This document shows, in pieces, positions 1-7,317 of a DNA stretch of 18,046 bases (positions are counted from its first letter, which is position 1; the number at the start of each line of letters is the position of its first letter). The DNA is from Pseudomonadota bacterium. Its GTDB lineage: Bacteria > Pseudomonadota > Gammaproteobacteria > Burkholderiales > Burkholderiaceae. The notes below the pieces were generated by a model. The model ran no database searches. It was not told the DNA's origin and worked only from the letters and a program-made list of their open reading frames with translations. The stretch is from assembly GCA_021783435.1 (NCBI GenBank), contig JAJXUC010000077.1:1-18046 (forward strand), written 5' to 3'. A program made the translations under genes and the position numbers.

Positions 1-482
1 TCATAGAGCGGCGCGAACACCGCTGCCGAGAGCGCGGCCAGCGACGAATAGCGCGTGAAGATGGCAACAATCAACCAGGTTGCAATCGTCGCCAAGCCCA
101 GCCACGGGTTGATGGCCAGCAGGATGCCGGCTGCAGTGGCCACGCCCTTGCCCCCCTTGAACTGAAAAAAGACGGGGTAGAGATGGCCCAGAAAAACGGC
201 CAAGACCACCAAGGACACCGTGGCGGGGGCAAGCCATCCCGCCTGGGCGCTCCATAACGCCAGCCAGACCGGCAGCCAACCTTTGAAGGCATCGAGCAGC
301 AGCGTCAATGCGGCGGCCAACTTGCTGCCTGAGCGCAGCACATTGGTCGCGCCGGGATTGCCGGAGCCGAAACTGCGCGGGTCCGGCAGCCCCATGAGGC
401 GGCTCACGACCACGGCAAAAGCAATGGAGCCGAGCAGATAGGCGGCAAGAACTGCAAGCACAGCGGCGAAGGTGAGATTCAT
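1..482 (-). CDS. plsY: Glycerol-3-phosphate acyltransferase PlsY (partial, 3' end outside window)
   Basis: Integral inner-membrane enzyme that transfers an acyl group from acyl-phosphate to glycerol-3-phosphate, making lysophosphatidic acid, the first step of phospholipid synthesis. Translation from the ATG at 482 begins [19 protein letters not shown], a first membrane helix. The first family motif, [12 protein letters not shown], is at residues 39-50 and the second, [18 protein letters not shown], at about 99-116. About 160 residues are visible of a family length near 200, so only the last helix or so is lost beyond position 1. The reading frame is open to the edge. It lies 92 bases downstream of ybaK on the same strand and is probably co-transcribed with it, a pairing familiar in Burkholderiales. 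Identity is very secure. Confidence 0.95.
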   Translation of the reverse strand, partial: MNLTFAAVLAVLAAYLLGSIAFAVVVSRLMGLPDPRSFGSGNPGATNVLRSGSKLAAALTLLLDAFKGWLPVWLALWSAQAGWLAPATVSLVVLAVFLGHLYPVFFQFKGGKGVATAAGILLAINPWLGLATIATWLIVAIFTRYSSLAALSAAVFAPLY

Positions 483-574
483 CGCTGCGGATTCTATTGA
501 CCCGGACTTGACGATCGCCACGCAAGCGTCGAGCGGGCAGGCAGGCTGCTTGAGTAGGCTGTTTGAAGGGTTGC

Positions 575-1069
575 TCAAGCCAACGGCAGGGCACAGTGCA
601 CGGGCTGCGCATGGATCTGCACCGTGAGCAAGGCAGGCTCCATGCCGAGCAGCAGCCCGCGACGCCCGCCATTGATGTAGATGCGCTCCAATTCAAGCAC
701 TGTTGCCTCAACATAGATGGGCATGGCCTTGCGCAGTGCGAACGGCGAGATCCCACCCACCTGGTAGCCAGTCTGCCGCAGCGCCACGCCGGGGCTGCAG
801 GGTTGGACGGTTTTGACGCCGATGACCCGCGCCAGGCTCTTGGTCGAAATCTGACAATCGCCATGCATCAGCACCACCAGCGGCTTTGCCGTTTCGTTCT
901 GCATCACCAGGGTCTTGATCACGGCATGCAGGGGCAGCCCCAGTGCTTCAGCACCCCAGCTCGCTCCGCCACGGTCCACATAGTCGTAGACATGCAGACT
1001 GAAGTCGACGGACTGGCGGCGCAGCCATGTGGTCGCGGGAGTTTCGCTGGGTTTGTGGGCCGGATGCAT
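575..1069 (-). CDS. ybaK: YbaK/EbsC-type aminoacyl-tRNA deacylase (Cys-tRNA(Pro) deacylase)
   Basis: Free-standing editing-domain protein. The family hydrolyses tRNA mischarged by prolyl-tRNA synthetase, typically Cys-tRNA(Pro), in trans in the cytoplasm. The 164-residue product has the family length. The conserved active-site lysine is in VIKTLVM (K52) and the loop [10 protein letters not shown] spans residues 101-110. I chose the ATG at 1069 ([16 protein letters not shown]) because homologues start about 10-15 residues before the TxWL segment. A start at 1138 would add 23 residues of no recognisable family sequence. Ribosome binding is weak (a GAG about 8 bases upstream). It is divergent from the PHP gene and upstream of plsY. 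Exact amino-acid specificity within the YbaK/ProX group is inferred. Confidence 0.9.
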   Translation of the reverse strand: MHPAHKPSETPATTWLRRQSVDFSLHVYDYVDRGGASWGAEALGLPLHAVIKTLVMQNETAKPLVVLMHGDCQISTKSLARVIGVKTVQPCSPGVALRQTGYQVGGISPFALRKAMPIYVEATVLELERIYINGGRRGLLLGMEPALLTVQIHAQPVHCALPLA

Positions 1070-1223
1070 AGGGACTCGACGCGCGGGTGGAACAACAAAA
1101 CTCGATTGCAGCAGCTGCCAGCCATTCTGCCAATGCATGCTTGGGCGAACAACTGGCTGGAAGCAACAGCGGTCCGATGGCCTTACCCGGAGTCAAGAGG
1201 GGACCGCGGCCTAGAATCGAAGC

Positions 1224-2069
1224 ATGTCCGCTGTACCCAATGCCGATCTGCACTGCCACTCCACTGTGTCGGACGGAACGCTTGCACCAGCTGCATTGGC
1301 CCGCCGCGCGCATGGCAACGGTGTGCAGCTCTGGGCACTGACCGATCACGATGAAACCGGCGGTTTGGCCGAGGCCGGCGAAGCTGCGCTTGCCCTGGGC
1401 CTGCGGTTCGTGCCAGGCGTGGAAATTTCCGTTTCAGTGGGGGCACAAACCGTGCACATCGTCGGCCTGGGCATCGATCCGACCCACCCAATCTTGCTCG
1501 GCGGACTGGCTCAAGTCCGGGCCGGGCGCGAATTGCGCGCGCGCATGATGGCGCAGTCGCTCGAGCAGCAAACCGGGCTGCGCGACGTTTATCTCGGCGC
1601 AGCGCGGCATGCCGACAACCCTTCCCTGATCTCGCGAACCCATTTCGCGCGCTTTCTGGTCGAGCAGGGCATCTGCGGCCATACGCATGAAGTGTTCGGG
1701 CGCTTCCTCACACCCGGCAAGCCAGGCTATGTCGAACACGAGTGGGCCACACTGCAAGACGCGCTGGGCTGGATTCACGCCGCTGGCGGACATGCCGTGA
1801 TTGCCCACCCCGGGCGCTACCGCTTCAACTCGGACGAGGAGTTTGCGCTGTTCACCCGTTTCAAGGACATGGGCGGCGCCGGGGTTGAAGTGATGACGGG
1901 CAGTCACAGCGCGGCGGATTTCCGCAAGTACGCCGGCATGGCGCTGGCGTTCAATTTGCGCGCCTCGCGCGGCTCGGATTTCCACAGTCCGCAGGAAAGT
2001 CGCTGCGACCTGGGGCAGTTGCCCCCGCTTCCCGTCGATCTCGCCCCCATCTGGGAGTTGTGGCACTGA
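1224..2069 (+). CDS. rnm: PHP-domain 3',5'-nucleotide phosphatase / 5'-3' exoribonuclease (Rnm, formerly YciV/TrpH)
   Basis: Metal-dependent PHP phosphoesterase. Family members release phosphate from 3',5'-bisphosphonucleotides, and the E. coli member trims 5' ends of rRNA and degrades short RNA. Metal ligands are visible: ADLHCHSTVSDGT at residues 7-19 (H10, H12, D17), TDHD at 40-43, VPGVEIS with E67, VIAHPGRY in the middle-to-late region and RGSDFHSP near the end. The length of 281 residues fits. The start is ATG 1224, with only weak Shine-Dalgarno-like sequence before it. A TAGAAT -10-like hexamer at 1212-1217 would put transcription initiation almost on the start codon. The next gene, yciO, is also next to this family in E. 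coli, which supports the call. Confidence 0.92.
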   Translation: MSAVPNADLHCHSTVSDGTLAPAALARRAHGNGVQLWALTDHDETGGLAEAGEAALALGLRFVPGVEISVSVGAQTVHIVGLGIDPTHPILLGGLAQVRAGRELRARMMAQSLEQQTGLRDVYLGAARHADNPSLISRTHFARFLVEQGICGHTHEVFGRFLTPGKPGYVEHEWATLQDALGWIHAAGGHAVIAHPGRYRFNSDEEFALFTRFKDMGGAGVEVMTGSHSAADFRKYAGMALAFNLRASRGSDFHSPQESRCDLGQLPPLPVDLAPIWELWH

Positions 2070-2129
2070 CGGCCCGGCCCCGCCTGCGTGGCGGACAATG
2101 CCACATCTGCCGCTCCTTCCGCATCCAGC

Positions 2130-2765
2130 ATGGCGCAATACTTCCACATCCACCCGAACAATCCGCAGCCGCGGCTCATCAAGCAAGCCTGCGCCATACT
2201 TCACGGCGGCGGTATCGCCGCCATTCCGACCGACTCGTCTTACGCCCTGGTCTGCCATCTGGACGACAAGGCCGCGGCCGAGCGCCTGCGCCGCATCCGC
2301 CAGGTCGACGACAAGCACCATCTCACCCTGCTCTGCAGCGATCTGTCGGAACTGGGCGCCTATGCACTGGTCGACAACCGCCAGTTCCGCCTGCTGCGGG
2401 CCGCCATGCCCGGACCTTACACCTTCATTCTGGAAGCCACCAAGGAAGTGCCGCGGCGCCTGTCGCACCCGTCACGCAAGACCATCGGCGTGCGCGTGCC
2501 GGAACATACGGTGACCCACGCGCTGCTGGCCGAACTGGGCCAGCCCCTGCTCGCCACCACGCTCATCCTGCCCGGGCAATCCGAGTCCATGAACGACCCT
2601 GAGGACATTCGCACCCAGCTCGAAAAGCTGGTGGAGCTGGTGCTCGATGCCGGACCTTGCCCTCAACAAGCCACGACGGTGATCGATCTTTGCAGCACTC
2701 CACCCACGGTGGTGCGCCTGGGGCGCGGCGCACTCGGCCCACTGGGCCTGAGCGCCGAAACATGA
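2130..2765 (+). CDS. yciO: YciO, Sua5/YrdC/YciO-family protein
   Basis: Member of the YrdC-fold family, whose best-known enzymes make threonylcarbamoyl-AMP for the t6A modification of ANN-reading tRNAs. YciO is the paralogous branch and its role is less certain. The product is 211 residues. The N terminus MAQYFHIHPNNPQPRLI matches the YciO pattern, followed by AIPTDSSYALVC (nucleotide-binding PTDS-Y) and a later MPGPYTFILEA segment. I start at ATG 2130 rather than at the in-frame codon at 2088, because the family sequence begins exactly at MAQYFHIHP. No Shine-Dalgarno precedes it. It follows rnm by 60 bases on the same strand and probably forms an operon with it and the protease gene downstream. 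Confidence 0.9.
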   Translation: MAQYFHIHPNNPQPRLIKQACAILHGGGIAAIPTDSSYALVCHLDDKAAAERLRRIRQVDDKHHLTLLCSDLSELGAYALVDNRQFRLLRAAMPGPYTFILEATKEVPRRLSHPSRKTIGVRVPEHTVTHALLAELGQPLLATTLILPGQSESMNDPEDIRTQLEKLVELVLDAGPCPQQATTVIDLCSTPPTVVRLGRGALGPLGLSAET

Positions 2766-2831
2766 TGTCTGCCCTGCCGCACAAAAACTGATCCGCCCCA
2801 TCCCCGAACCCCCGACATCCACACACCATTC

Positions 2832-3509
2832 ATGGACCAACTCATCCAGGCCGTCACCATCTACGCCTTGCCGGTGCTCTTCGCCATCACCCTGCACGAG
2901 GCTGCGCATGGGTATGCGGCACGTCATTTCGGTGACAACACGGCGTACATGATGGGACGCGTGTCGCTCAACCCGGCACGCCATATTGATCCCATTGGCA
3001 CCATCCTCGTGCCGTTGGTACTGTACTTCGCCACCGGTGGTGCTTTTCTTTTTGGCTACGCCAAGCCTGTGCCCGTGAACTTCGGCGCCCTGCGCAATCC
3101 CAAGCGCGACATGATCTGGGTGGCACTGGCTGGTCCCGGCTCCAATTTCCTGCAGGCTTTTTTGTGGGGACTGGTGTCTCTCGTCATTGTGTTGGTAACA
3201 CAAGGCGTGGCCGGCAGTATCGCCATCGACTACTTGTACCGCGTGGCGCAAGCCGGTATTTTGGTCAATATCGTCATGTTCGTGTTCAACCTGTTCCCGA
3301 TCCCGCCGCTCGACGGCGGGCGTGTCCTCGTCGGTTTGCTGCCGGTACGCCAAGCCATCGCGCTGTCACGCATCGAGCCTTACGGGTTTTTCATCGTCAT
3401 GGCGCTGGTGCTCACCGGGATCATCACCACCGTCTGGCTGATCCCTCTCATGGGTCTGACGCAAACTGTACTCGGCCTGTTGCTGACACCATTCAAGCTG
3501 CTGCTCTGA
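2832..3509 (+). CDS. Site-2 protease family (M50) zinc metalloprotease, integral membrane
   Basis: Small intramembrane zinc protease of peptidase family M50. The zinc motif HEAAH is at residues 22-26 in the first helix. The partner motif NLFPIPPLDGG is at 153-163, with D161 the expected third ligand. Four to five hydrophobic segments fill the 225 residues. There is no PDZ domain, so this is the short S2P group and not RseP. Natural substrates are unknown for most of this group. The start is ATG 2832, preceded by a C/A-rich leader without Shine-Dalgarno. It follows yciO by 66 bases and converges with trpS. The 114-base gap to trpS holds a GGCCTG/CAGGCC hairpin (3529-3543) but no T-run, so termination here is unclear. 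Confidence 0.9.
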   Translation: MDQLIQAVTIYALPVLFAITLHEAAHGYAARHFGDNTAYMMGRVSLNPARHIDPIGTILVPLVLYFATGGAFLFGYAKPVPVNFGALRNPKRDMIWVALAGPGSNFLQAFLWGLVSLVIVLVTQGVAGSIAIDYLYRVAQAGILVNIVMFVFNLFPIPPLDGGRVLVGLLPVRQAIALSRIEPYGFFIVMALVLTGIITTVWLIPLMGLTQTVLGLLLTPFKLLL

Positions 3510-3623
3510 GCGCCACACCGGATCCGCCGGCCTGCTCCAGGCCCCGGGAACCTGAAGACACTTGAGGTCGGCCCGTGTTTTCTCGTGAACCCGAGGCGTC
3601 CGCGCGCGATTGCCTGCGAACGC

Positions 3624-4943
3624 TCAAGCACTGGCGAGCGCCGACAAGGCTTCAAGCACTTCGTCCAGCTTCACACCATCCGTCAAGACCACGGGCGCAC
3701 CAGCCAGCACAGCCCCGCCATCCAGCTTGAGCTTTTGGACCCACGCTCCAGATTCCCTGCCCTGGGCAAAGCCATGGCTTTGCAATAAAACTCGGTCATC
3801 AGGTCCGATGAACTTGAAGTAGAACAAGCCGTCCGCCTCGCGGTATTGCTTGAAGGATGGTCGAGTAAGCTTGCTCCTGCCGGCCTGATCGCCGTCCGAC
3901 TCTGCGTGTGATGCGCGTTTGAGCGCCAGCATGCGTCGTAAGCCTACGGCCTGCCGAAGTTCGGCCATGAATGGTTGCGCCAGACCGCGCGCCTTGTCGG
4001 CTCCGGCCATCAACAGATCTTCCAGCCGATCCGGGTGGGCCATGAACTCGGCATAGCGTGCGCGCATGGGCGCCAGCTCGGCCTCGACCAGGTTGAACAG
4101 GCGCTGCTTGGCGTCTCCCCAGCCCAGGCCCGCTTGCAATTCGCTGCGAAAGTCGGCGATCTGCGCGGGCTCGGCAAAGGCTTCGTACAGTGTCACCAAA
4201 TGCGCTGCATCCGGATCCTTTGGCTCTCCCGGAAGCCTCGAATCGGTCACGATGCGCGCGATGGCGTCTCCCAGGGCCTTGGTCCCGCCCTCGAACAAAG
4301 GGATGGTGTTGTCGTAGCTCTTGCTCATCTTGCGCCCATCGAGTCCGGGCAGAGTCGCGACCTGCTCTTCGACCACCGCTTCGGGCAGCACGAAAAAATG
4401 GCGCCCGCCGCCAAACACATGGTTGAAACGCTGCGCCAAATCGCGTGTCATTTCGATGTGCTGCACCTGGTCACGGCCCACCGGAACCAAATGGGCGTTG
4501 AACATCAGGATGTCAGCCGCCATCAAGACGGGATAGCTGAACAAACCCATGGTCACACCGGCGTCCAGATCCTCACCGGCGGTGGCATTGGCGTCACAGG
4601 CGGCCTTGTAGGCATGGGCCCGGTTCATCATGCCCTTGGGGCACACACAGGTCAGCAACCAAGTCAACTCCAGAACCTCGGGCACGTCGCTCTGGCGGTA
4701 GAACGTGACCAGTTCTGGGTCCAGGCCGCAGGCCAGCCAAGTGGCGGCGAGTTCCAAGCGGGAGCGTTCGATGCGTTGTGGATCGTCGCACTTGATCAGC
4801 GCGTGATAATCAGCCAGGAAAAAAAAACTCTGGACGTTCGCACGCCGACTGGCTTCGATTGCCGGCCGGATCGCGCCGACGTAATTGCCAAGATGGGGGG
4901 TACCCGTGGTCGTGATACCCGTCAGAACTCTGGTTGTCGTCAC
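3624..4943 (-). CDS. trpS: Tryptophanyl-tRNA synthetase with C-terminal extension
   Basis: Class I aminoacyl-tRNA synthetase that charges tRNA(Trp) in the cytoplasm. The N terminus TRVLTGITTTGTPHLGN carries the HIGH-type motif as TPHLGN (residues 15-20), and the second signature KMSKS is at 205-209. The translation start is GTG at 4943: the family sequence begins directly after it, and the frame has no ATG, GTG or TTG before an upstream stop. The product is 439 residues against about 334 for E. coli TrpS. Residues from about 341 form an extra tail: a charged linker (341-360), then FKQYREADGLFYFKFIGP with further sequence to 439, resembling a YegP/DUF1508-like fold by eye. It lies 136 bases downstream of dedA and converges with the protease gene. 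Function is certain; the tail's role is not. Confidence 0.96.
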   Translation of the reverse strand: MTTTRVLTGITTTGTPHLGNYVGAIRPAIEASRRANVQSFFFLADYHALIKCDDPQRIERSRLELAATWLACGLDPELVTFYRQSDVPEVLELTWLLTCVCPKGMMNRAHAYKAACDANATAGEDLDAGVTMGLFSYPVLMAADILMFNAHLVPVGRDQVQHIEMTRDLAQRFNHVFGGGRHFFVLPEAVVEEQVATLPGLDGRKMSKSYDNTIPLFEGGTKALGDAIARIVTDSRLPGEPKDPDAAHLVTLYEAFAEPAQIADFRSELQAGLGWGDAKQRLFNLVEAELAPMRARYAEFMAHPDRLEDLLMAGADKARGLAQPFMAELRQAVGLRRMLALKRASHAESDGDQAGRSKLTRPSFKQYREADGLFYFKFIGPDDRVLLQSHGFAQGRESGAWVQKLKLDGGAVLAGAPVVLTDGVKLDEVLEALSALASA

Positions 4944-4954
4944 GGTTGGTCTCG

Positions 4955-4968
4955 CGAAACGCGTTTCG
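4955..4968. repeat. 14-bp perfect palindrome just upstream of trpS
   Basis: CGAAACGCGTTTCG reads the same on both strands and ends 11 bases before the GTG start of trpS. It could be a dimeric repressor site or a leader structure near the ribosome site. About one 14-base palindrome is expected by chance in a window this long, so only its position makes it notable. Confidence 0.4.
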
Positions 4969-5079
4969 TCAATGATGTTCGGCCCAGTCTAGTGGCATGA
5001 GCTGGCCCGACACTGCGGCCTACATACGGCAATCACGCTGTCGCGCCGCAGATGCAAATGCCTTGTCGGTCGCGTCTGC

Positions 5080-5646
5080 TTAATGCGGCGCTTGACCACG
5101 CCGTCCCCGGCGGATTGCAACCAGCCGCCACGCCACAAGCACCAGAACCAGCAGCAAGAGCAGACCCATCTCGACCCGTTGCACTTGCCCAGACAACACC
5201 GAGAGCGCCTGTCCAAACATCCAGCCCAGGCCGGCGAACAAGGGAGCCCAAATCAAAGCGCCGAGCGCATTGAACAACGCAAACCGTCCCGGCGTGACCC
5301 CGGCCATCCCAATGATGATGGGCCCGGCAATGCGCAGCCCATACAAAAAACGCACGCCAATGATGGCCCAGTGCGGGTAGCGCCGCAATAAACTTTCGAC
5401 GCGTGGAAACTGCGCGGCAAGCCGGGGAAAACGCGCCAACACACGCGCACCCCATGAGCGTCCGATCCAATAGAAGAATTGATCGCCCAGGGTTGCTGCA
5501 ACCGCCGCCACCACGGCGACCAGCCCCCAATGGAGCAGGCCACGATGGGCTGCGTAGCCAGCCGCCAGCAACACGGTTTCACCTTCGGCGAATGCGCCCA
5601 CGGCGACGGCTGCATAGCCCCAATCGTGAATCCATTGCTCCAGCAC
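5080..5646 (-). CDS. DedA family (SNARE-associated) membrane protein
   Basis: Polytopic inner-membrane protein of the DedA superfamily. Members are needed for membrane homeostasis, and some recycle undecaprenyl-phosphate as a flippase. The product is about 188 residues. Visible motifs are AFAEGETVLLAAGY (acidic residues E21/E23), GDQFFYWIGR with D55, and VRFLYGLRIAGPIIIGMAGV with R99 and R105, all typical of the family. I chose the GTG at 5646 because a clear GGAG lies five bases upstream. A longer frame reaches a TTG at 5715, inside the terminator hairpin of the cold-shock gene, and is unlikely. The last helix ends in a basic tail (RRGRRGQAPH). It is downstream of csp but separated by a terminator, so it needs its own promoter or read-through. 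Confidence 0.88.
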   Translation of the reverse strand: MLEQWIHDWGYAAVAVGAFAEGETVLLAAGYAAHRGLLHWGLVAVVAAVAATLGDQFFYWIGRSWGARVLARFPRLAAQFPRVESLLRRYPHWAIIGVRFLYGLRIAGPIIIGMAGVTPGRFALFNALGALIWAPLFAGLGWMFGQALSVLSGQVQRVEMGLLLLLVLVLVAWRLVAIRRGRRGQAPH

Positions 5647-5699
5647 GCTGACTCCAAGGACGTCCGCACCAAATCGGGCAAACCGAGCCGTGCGATCAT

Positions 5700-5728
5700 A
5701 AAAAAACCGGCTCAAGGAGCCGGTTTTT
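5700..5728 (-). terminator. Rho-independent terminator of the cold-shock gene
   Basis: A 12-bp perfect stem (5702-5713 with 5717-5728) has a 3-base loop and a seven-T run on the minus strand at 5706-5700. The stem core is CCGGCTC/GAGCCGG. It lies 62 bases after the csp stop codon. The plus strand also ends in five Ts, so it could work in both directions, although no plus-strand gene ends here. Confidence 0.92.
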
Positions 5729-5790
5729 CAGAGCTTGGGCGACAGAGCGAGGTGCAGCTCGCTGTGCGCCGCAAGCAGAAAATTCTGATC

Positions 5791-5994
5791 TCAGATCGGG
5801 CGGATTTGCGAAGCTTGCGGGCCCTTGGGACCAGCCTTCACGGTGAATTCCACACGCTGATTTTCTTGCAGGGTACGGAAACCCTTGGATTGGATCTCAC
5901 TGAAGTGAGCGAACAGATCTTCGCCGCCTTCGTCGGGCTTGATAAAACCAAAACCCTTGCTTTCATTGAACCATTTCACGATGCCGGTGGGCAT
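5791..5994 (-). CDS. cspA: Cold-shock protein (CspA family)
   Basis: Small single-domain OB-fold protein that binds single-stranded RNA and DNA and acts as an RNA chaperone. The 67-residue product [18 protein letters not shown] carries RNP1 as KGFGFI (residues 13-18) and RNP2 as LFAHF (27-31), and ends SQIRPI. Two in-frame ATGs lie six bases apart. I chose 5994, because the GAAAGG at 6001-6006 then has a 6-base spacing, whereas it would touch the ATG at 6000. The gene has a long AT-richer leader with hairpins and its own terminator, so it is monocistronic. Which csp paralogue this is (cspA, cspD, cspE) cannot be told from sequence alone, and cold induction is not proven. Confidence 0.96.
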   Translation of the reverse strand: MPTGIVKWFNESKGFGFIKPDEGGEDLFAHFSEIQSKGFRTLQENQRVEFTVKAGPKGPQASQIRPI

Positions 5995-6000
5995 AATCAT

Positions 6001-6147
6001 CCTTTCAAATCTTGAACATTAAGAAGAATGCAAATCTTCAACAAGCCCAGCCGGTGTAATGAAACTCATGAACCCTAACTGTAGGTAGAAACTACCCGTC
6101 TTGAAGCGACTGCAAGTCCTACTATACACCGAACGCCGCGTTTGCAA
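6001..6147 (-). promoter_or_regulatory. Promoter and structured 5' leader of the cold-shock gene
   Basis: Reading leftwards, TTGCAA (6147-6142) and TATAGT (6126-6121) form a sigma70-like pair with a short 15-base spacer. They imply transcription from about 6114 and a leader of about 120 bases. The leader contains a hairpin GGTAG-TTT-CTACC (6096-6084) and ends in the Shine-Dalgarno GAAAGG at 6006-6001. Long structured leaders are usual for cold-shock genes, where they control translation with temperature. The -10 match is good (5 of 6) and the -35 modest (4 of 6). I did not find a recognisable cold box. Confidence 0.5.
6101..6128 (+). promoter_or_regulatory. Possible ribF promoter overlapping the csp promoter
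   Basis: TTGAAG (6101-6106) and TATACA (6123-6128) with a 16-base spacer face ribF, and the -10 overlaps the TATAGT of the opposite-strand csp promoter. Each hexamer matches consensus at 4 of 6 positions, so this is weak. If real, the two divergent genes would share the same DNA for their -10 elements. Confidence 0.3.
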
Positions 6148-6191
6148 GTGAATTGTGCAAAGCGCACCACAAATCCCCAACAACTGATCTG

Positions 6192-6211
6192 GGCACCGTT
6201 GCCCCGGTGCC
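6192..6211 (+). other. Hairpin in the ribF leader
   Basis: A perfect 7-bp stem GGCACCG/CGGTGCC with a 6-base loop ends 38 bases before the ribF start. There is no T-run after it, so it is not a standard terminator. It is not part of an FMN riboswitch: the conserved RFN sequences are absent. It could affect translation or RNA stability. Confidence 0.5.
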
Positions 6212-6249
6212 ACATCCGGCCTGCGCCGTCTCGACGAGTACCACCATCC

Positions 6250-7221
6250 ATGCAGGTTTTTCGCGGTTTTCATCATGCGGCACTGGCAACACCGAGCGCC
6301 ATCAGTATCGGCAATTTCGACGGCGTCCATCGCGGGCATCAGGCCATGCTCGCGATGTTGGTCAGTGAAGCGCGGCATCGCAACCTTGCCGCATGCGTTC
6401 TGACCTTCGAACCCCACCCCCGCGATTACTTCGCCCGATTGCAGGGAAAACCTGAGCTGGCTCCAACTCGCGTGGCCAGCCTGCGCGACAAACTCGTCGA
6501 GTTGGAGCGCTGCGGCGTGGACCGCGTGGTGGTGCTGCGTTTCGATCAGCGGCTTGCAGCCTTCTCGGCCCAGGACTTCATCCAAGCGGTGCTGCTCGAC
6601 GGCTTGCAAGCGCGCTATGTGCTGGTTGGCGACGACTTTCGTTTCGGCGCCAAGCGCCTTGGCGACTACGACTTGCTGGATGCACAAGGCATACTGCTGG
6701 GATTCGACGTGGCCCGCCTCAACGCCTATGAAGTGCATGGACAGCGCGTTTCCAGTTCCGCCGTGAGGCAGGCTCTGGCCAACGGCGACATGGACCTTGC
6801 CGCGCGTCTCCTCGACAGGCCATACGCCATTTCCGGCCATGTGCAGCATGGGCGCAAGCTCGGACGCACACTGGGCTTTCCGACGCTGAATCTGCGCCTC
6901 GCGCATGCCCGCCCCGCCGCAAACGGCATTTTCGTGGTGCGCGTGCATGGCTTGTCCGAACAAGCACTGGATGGCGTGGCCAGCCTGGGGTTGCGCCCCA
7001 CGGTGGACGACTCGGGCCGGGTGCTGCTGGAGACCTATGTGCTCGATTGGGCGGGAGATGCCTACGGTAAACTCGTTCGGGTGGAATTGCTGCACAAACT
7101 GCGCAATGAGGCGCGCTATGACTCGTTGCAAGCCCTGAGCGCGGCCATTGCCACCGACGTGCAACAGGCACGCGCTTGGTCCGCCCTCGCCCGCCGCCAC
7201 GACAGCACATCCCGAATTTGA
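6250..7221 (+). CDS. ribF: Bifunctional riboflavin kinase / FAD synthetase
   Basis: Makes FMN from riboflavin and ATP, then FAD from FMN, in the cytoplasm. The 323-residue product has the nucleotidyltransferase motif GNFDGVHRGHQ at residues 21-31 and LTFEPHPRDYF in the N-terminal half. The flavokinase domain starts near residue 185, with HGRKLGRTLGFPTLNL at about 200-215. Length fits the family. I start at ATG 6250 (MQVFRGFHHA). A TTG-initiated frame from 6142 would add 36 residues that look like translated leader. No Shine-Dalgarno is visible. The order ribF-ileS-lspA is the same as in E. coli, and the gap to ileS is 96 bases. Confidence 0.97.
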   Translation: MQVFRGFHHAALATPSAISIGNFDGVHRGHQAMLAMLVSEARHRNLAACVLTFEPHPRDYFARLQGKPELAPTRVASLRDKLVELERCGVDRVVVLRFDQRLAAFSAQDFIQAVLLDGLQARYVLVGDDFRFGAKRLGDYDLLDAQGILLGFDVARLNAYEVHGQRVSSSAVRQALANGDMDLAARLLDRPYAISGHVQHGRKLGRTLGFPTLNLRLAHARPAANGIFVVRVHGLSEQALDGVASLGLRPTVDDSGRVLLETYVLDWAGDAYGKLVRVELLHKLRNEARYDSLQALSAAIATDVQQARAWSALARRHDSTSRI

Positions 7222-7317
7222 AGTGTGTCCAGGCTATCGCGTCGCAGGCCCGCGACCCTGTTGCGGCCTCGCACCCCATCTTTTCCGCCCGCGCGTTCTC
7301 CGCGCCCCGCTCGCACC

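Noticed and set aside
1..864. A 287-codon minus-strand frame covering plsY and part of ybaK
   Set aside because: Arg/Cys/Ser-rich nonsense composition in the wrong frame. PlsY and YbaK are read in other frames with clear motifs.
5479..6015. A 178-codon plus-strand frame over the terminator and csp
   Set aside because: It spans a terminator and is antisense to a textbook cold-shock gene.
6001..6249. FMN riboswitch before ribF
   Set aside because: None of the conserved RFN-element sequences are present; only simple hairpins are seen.
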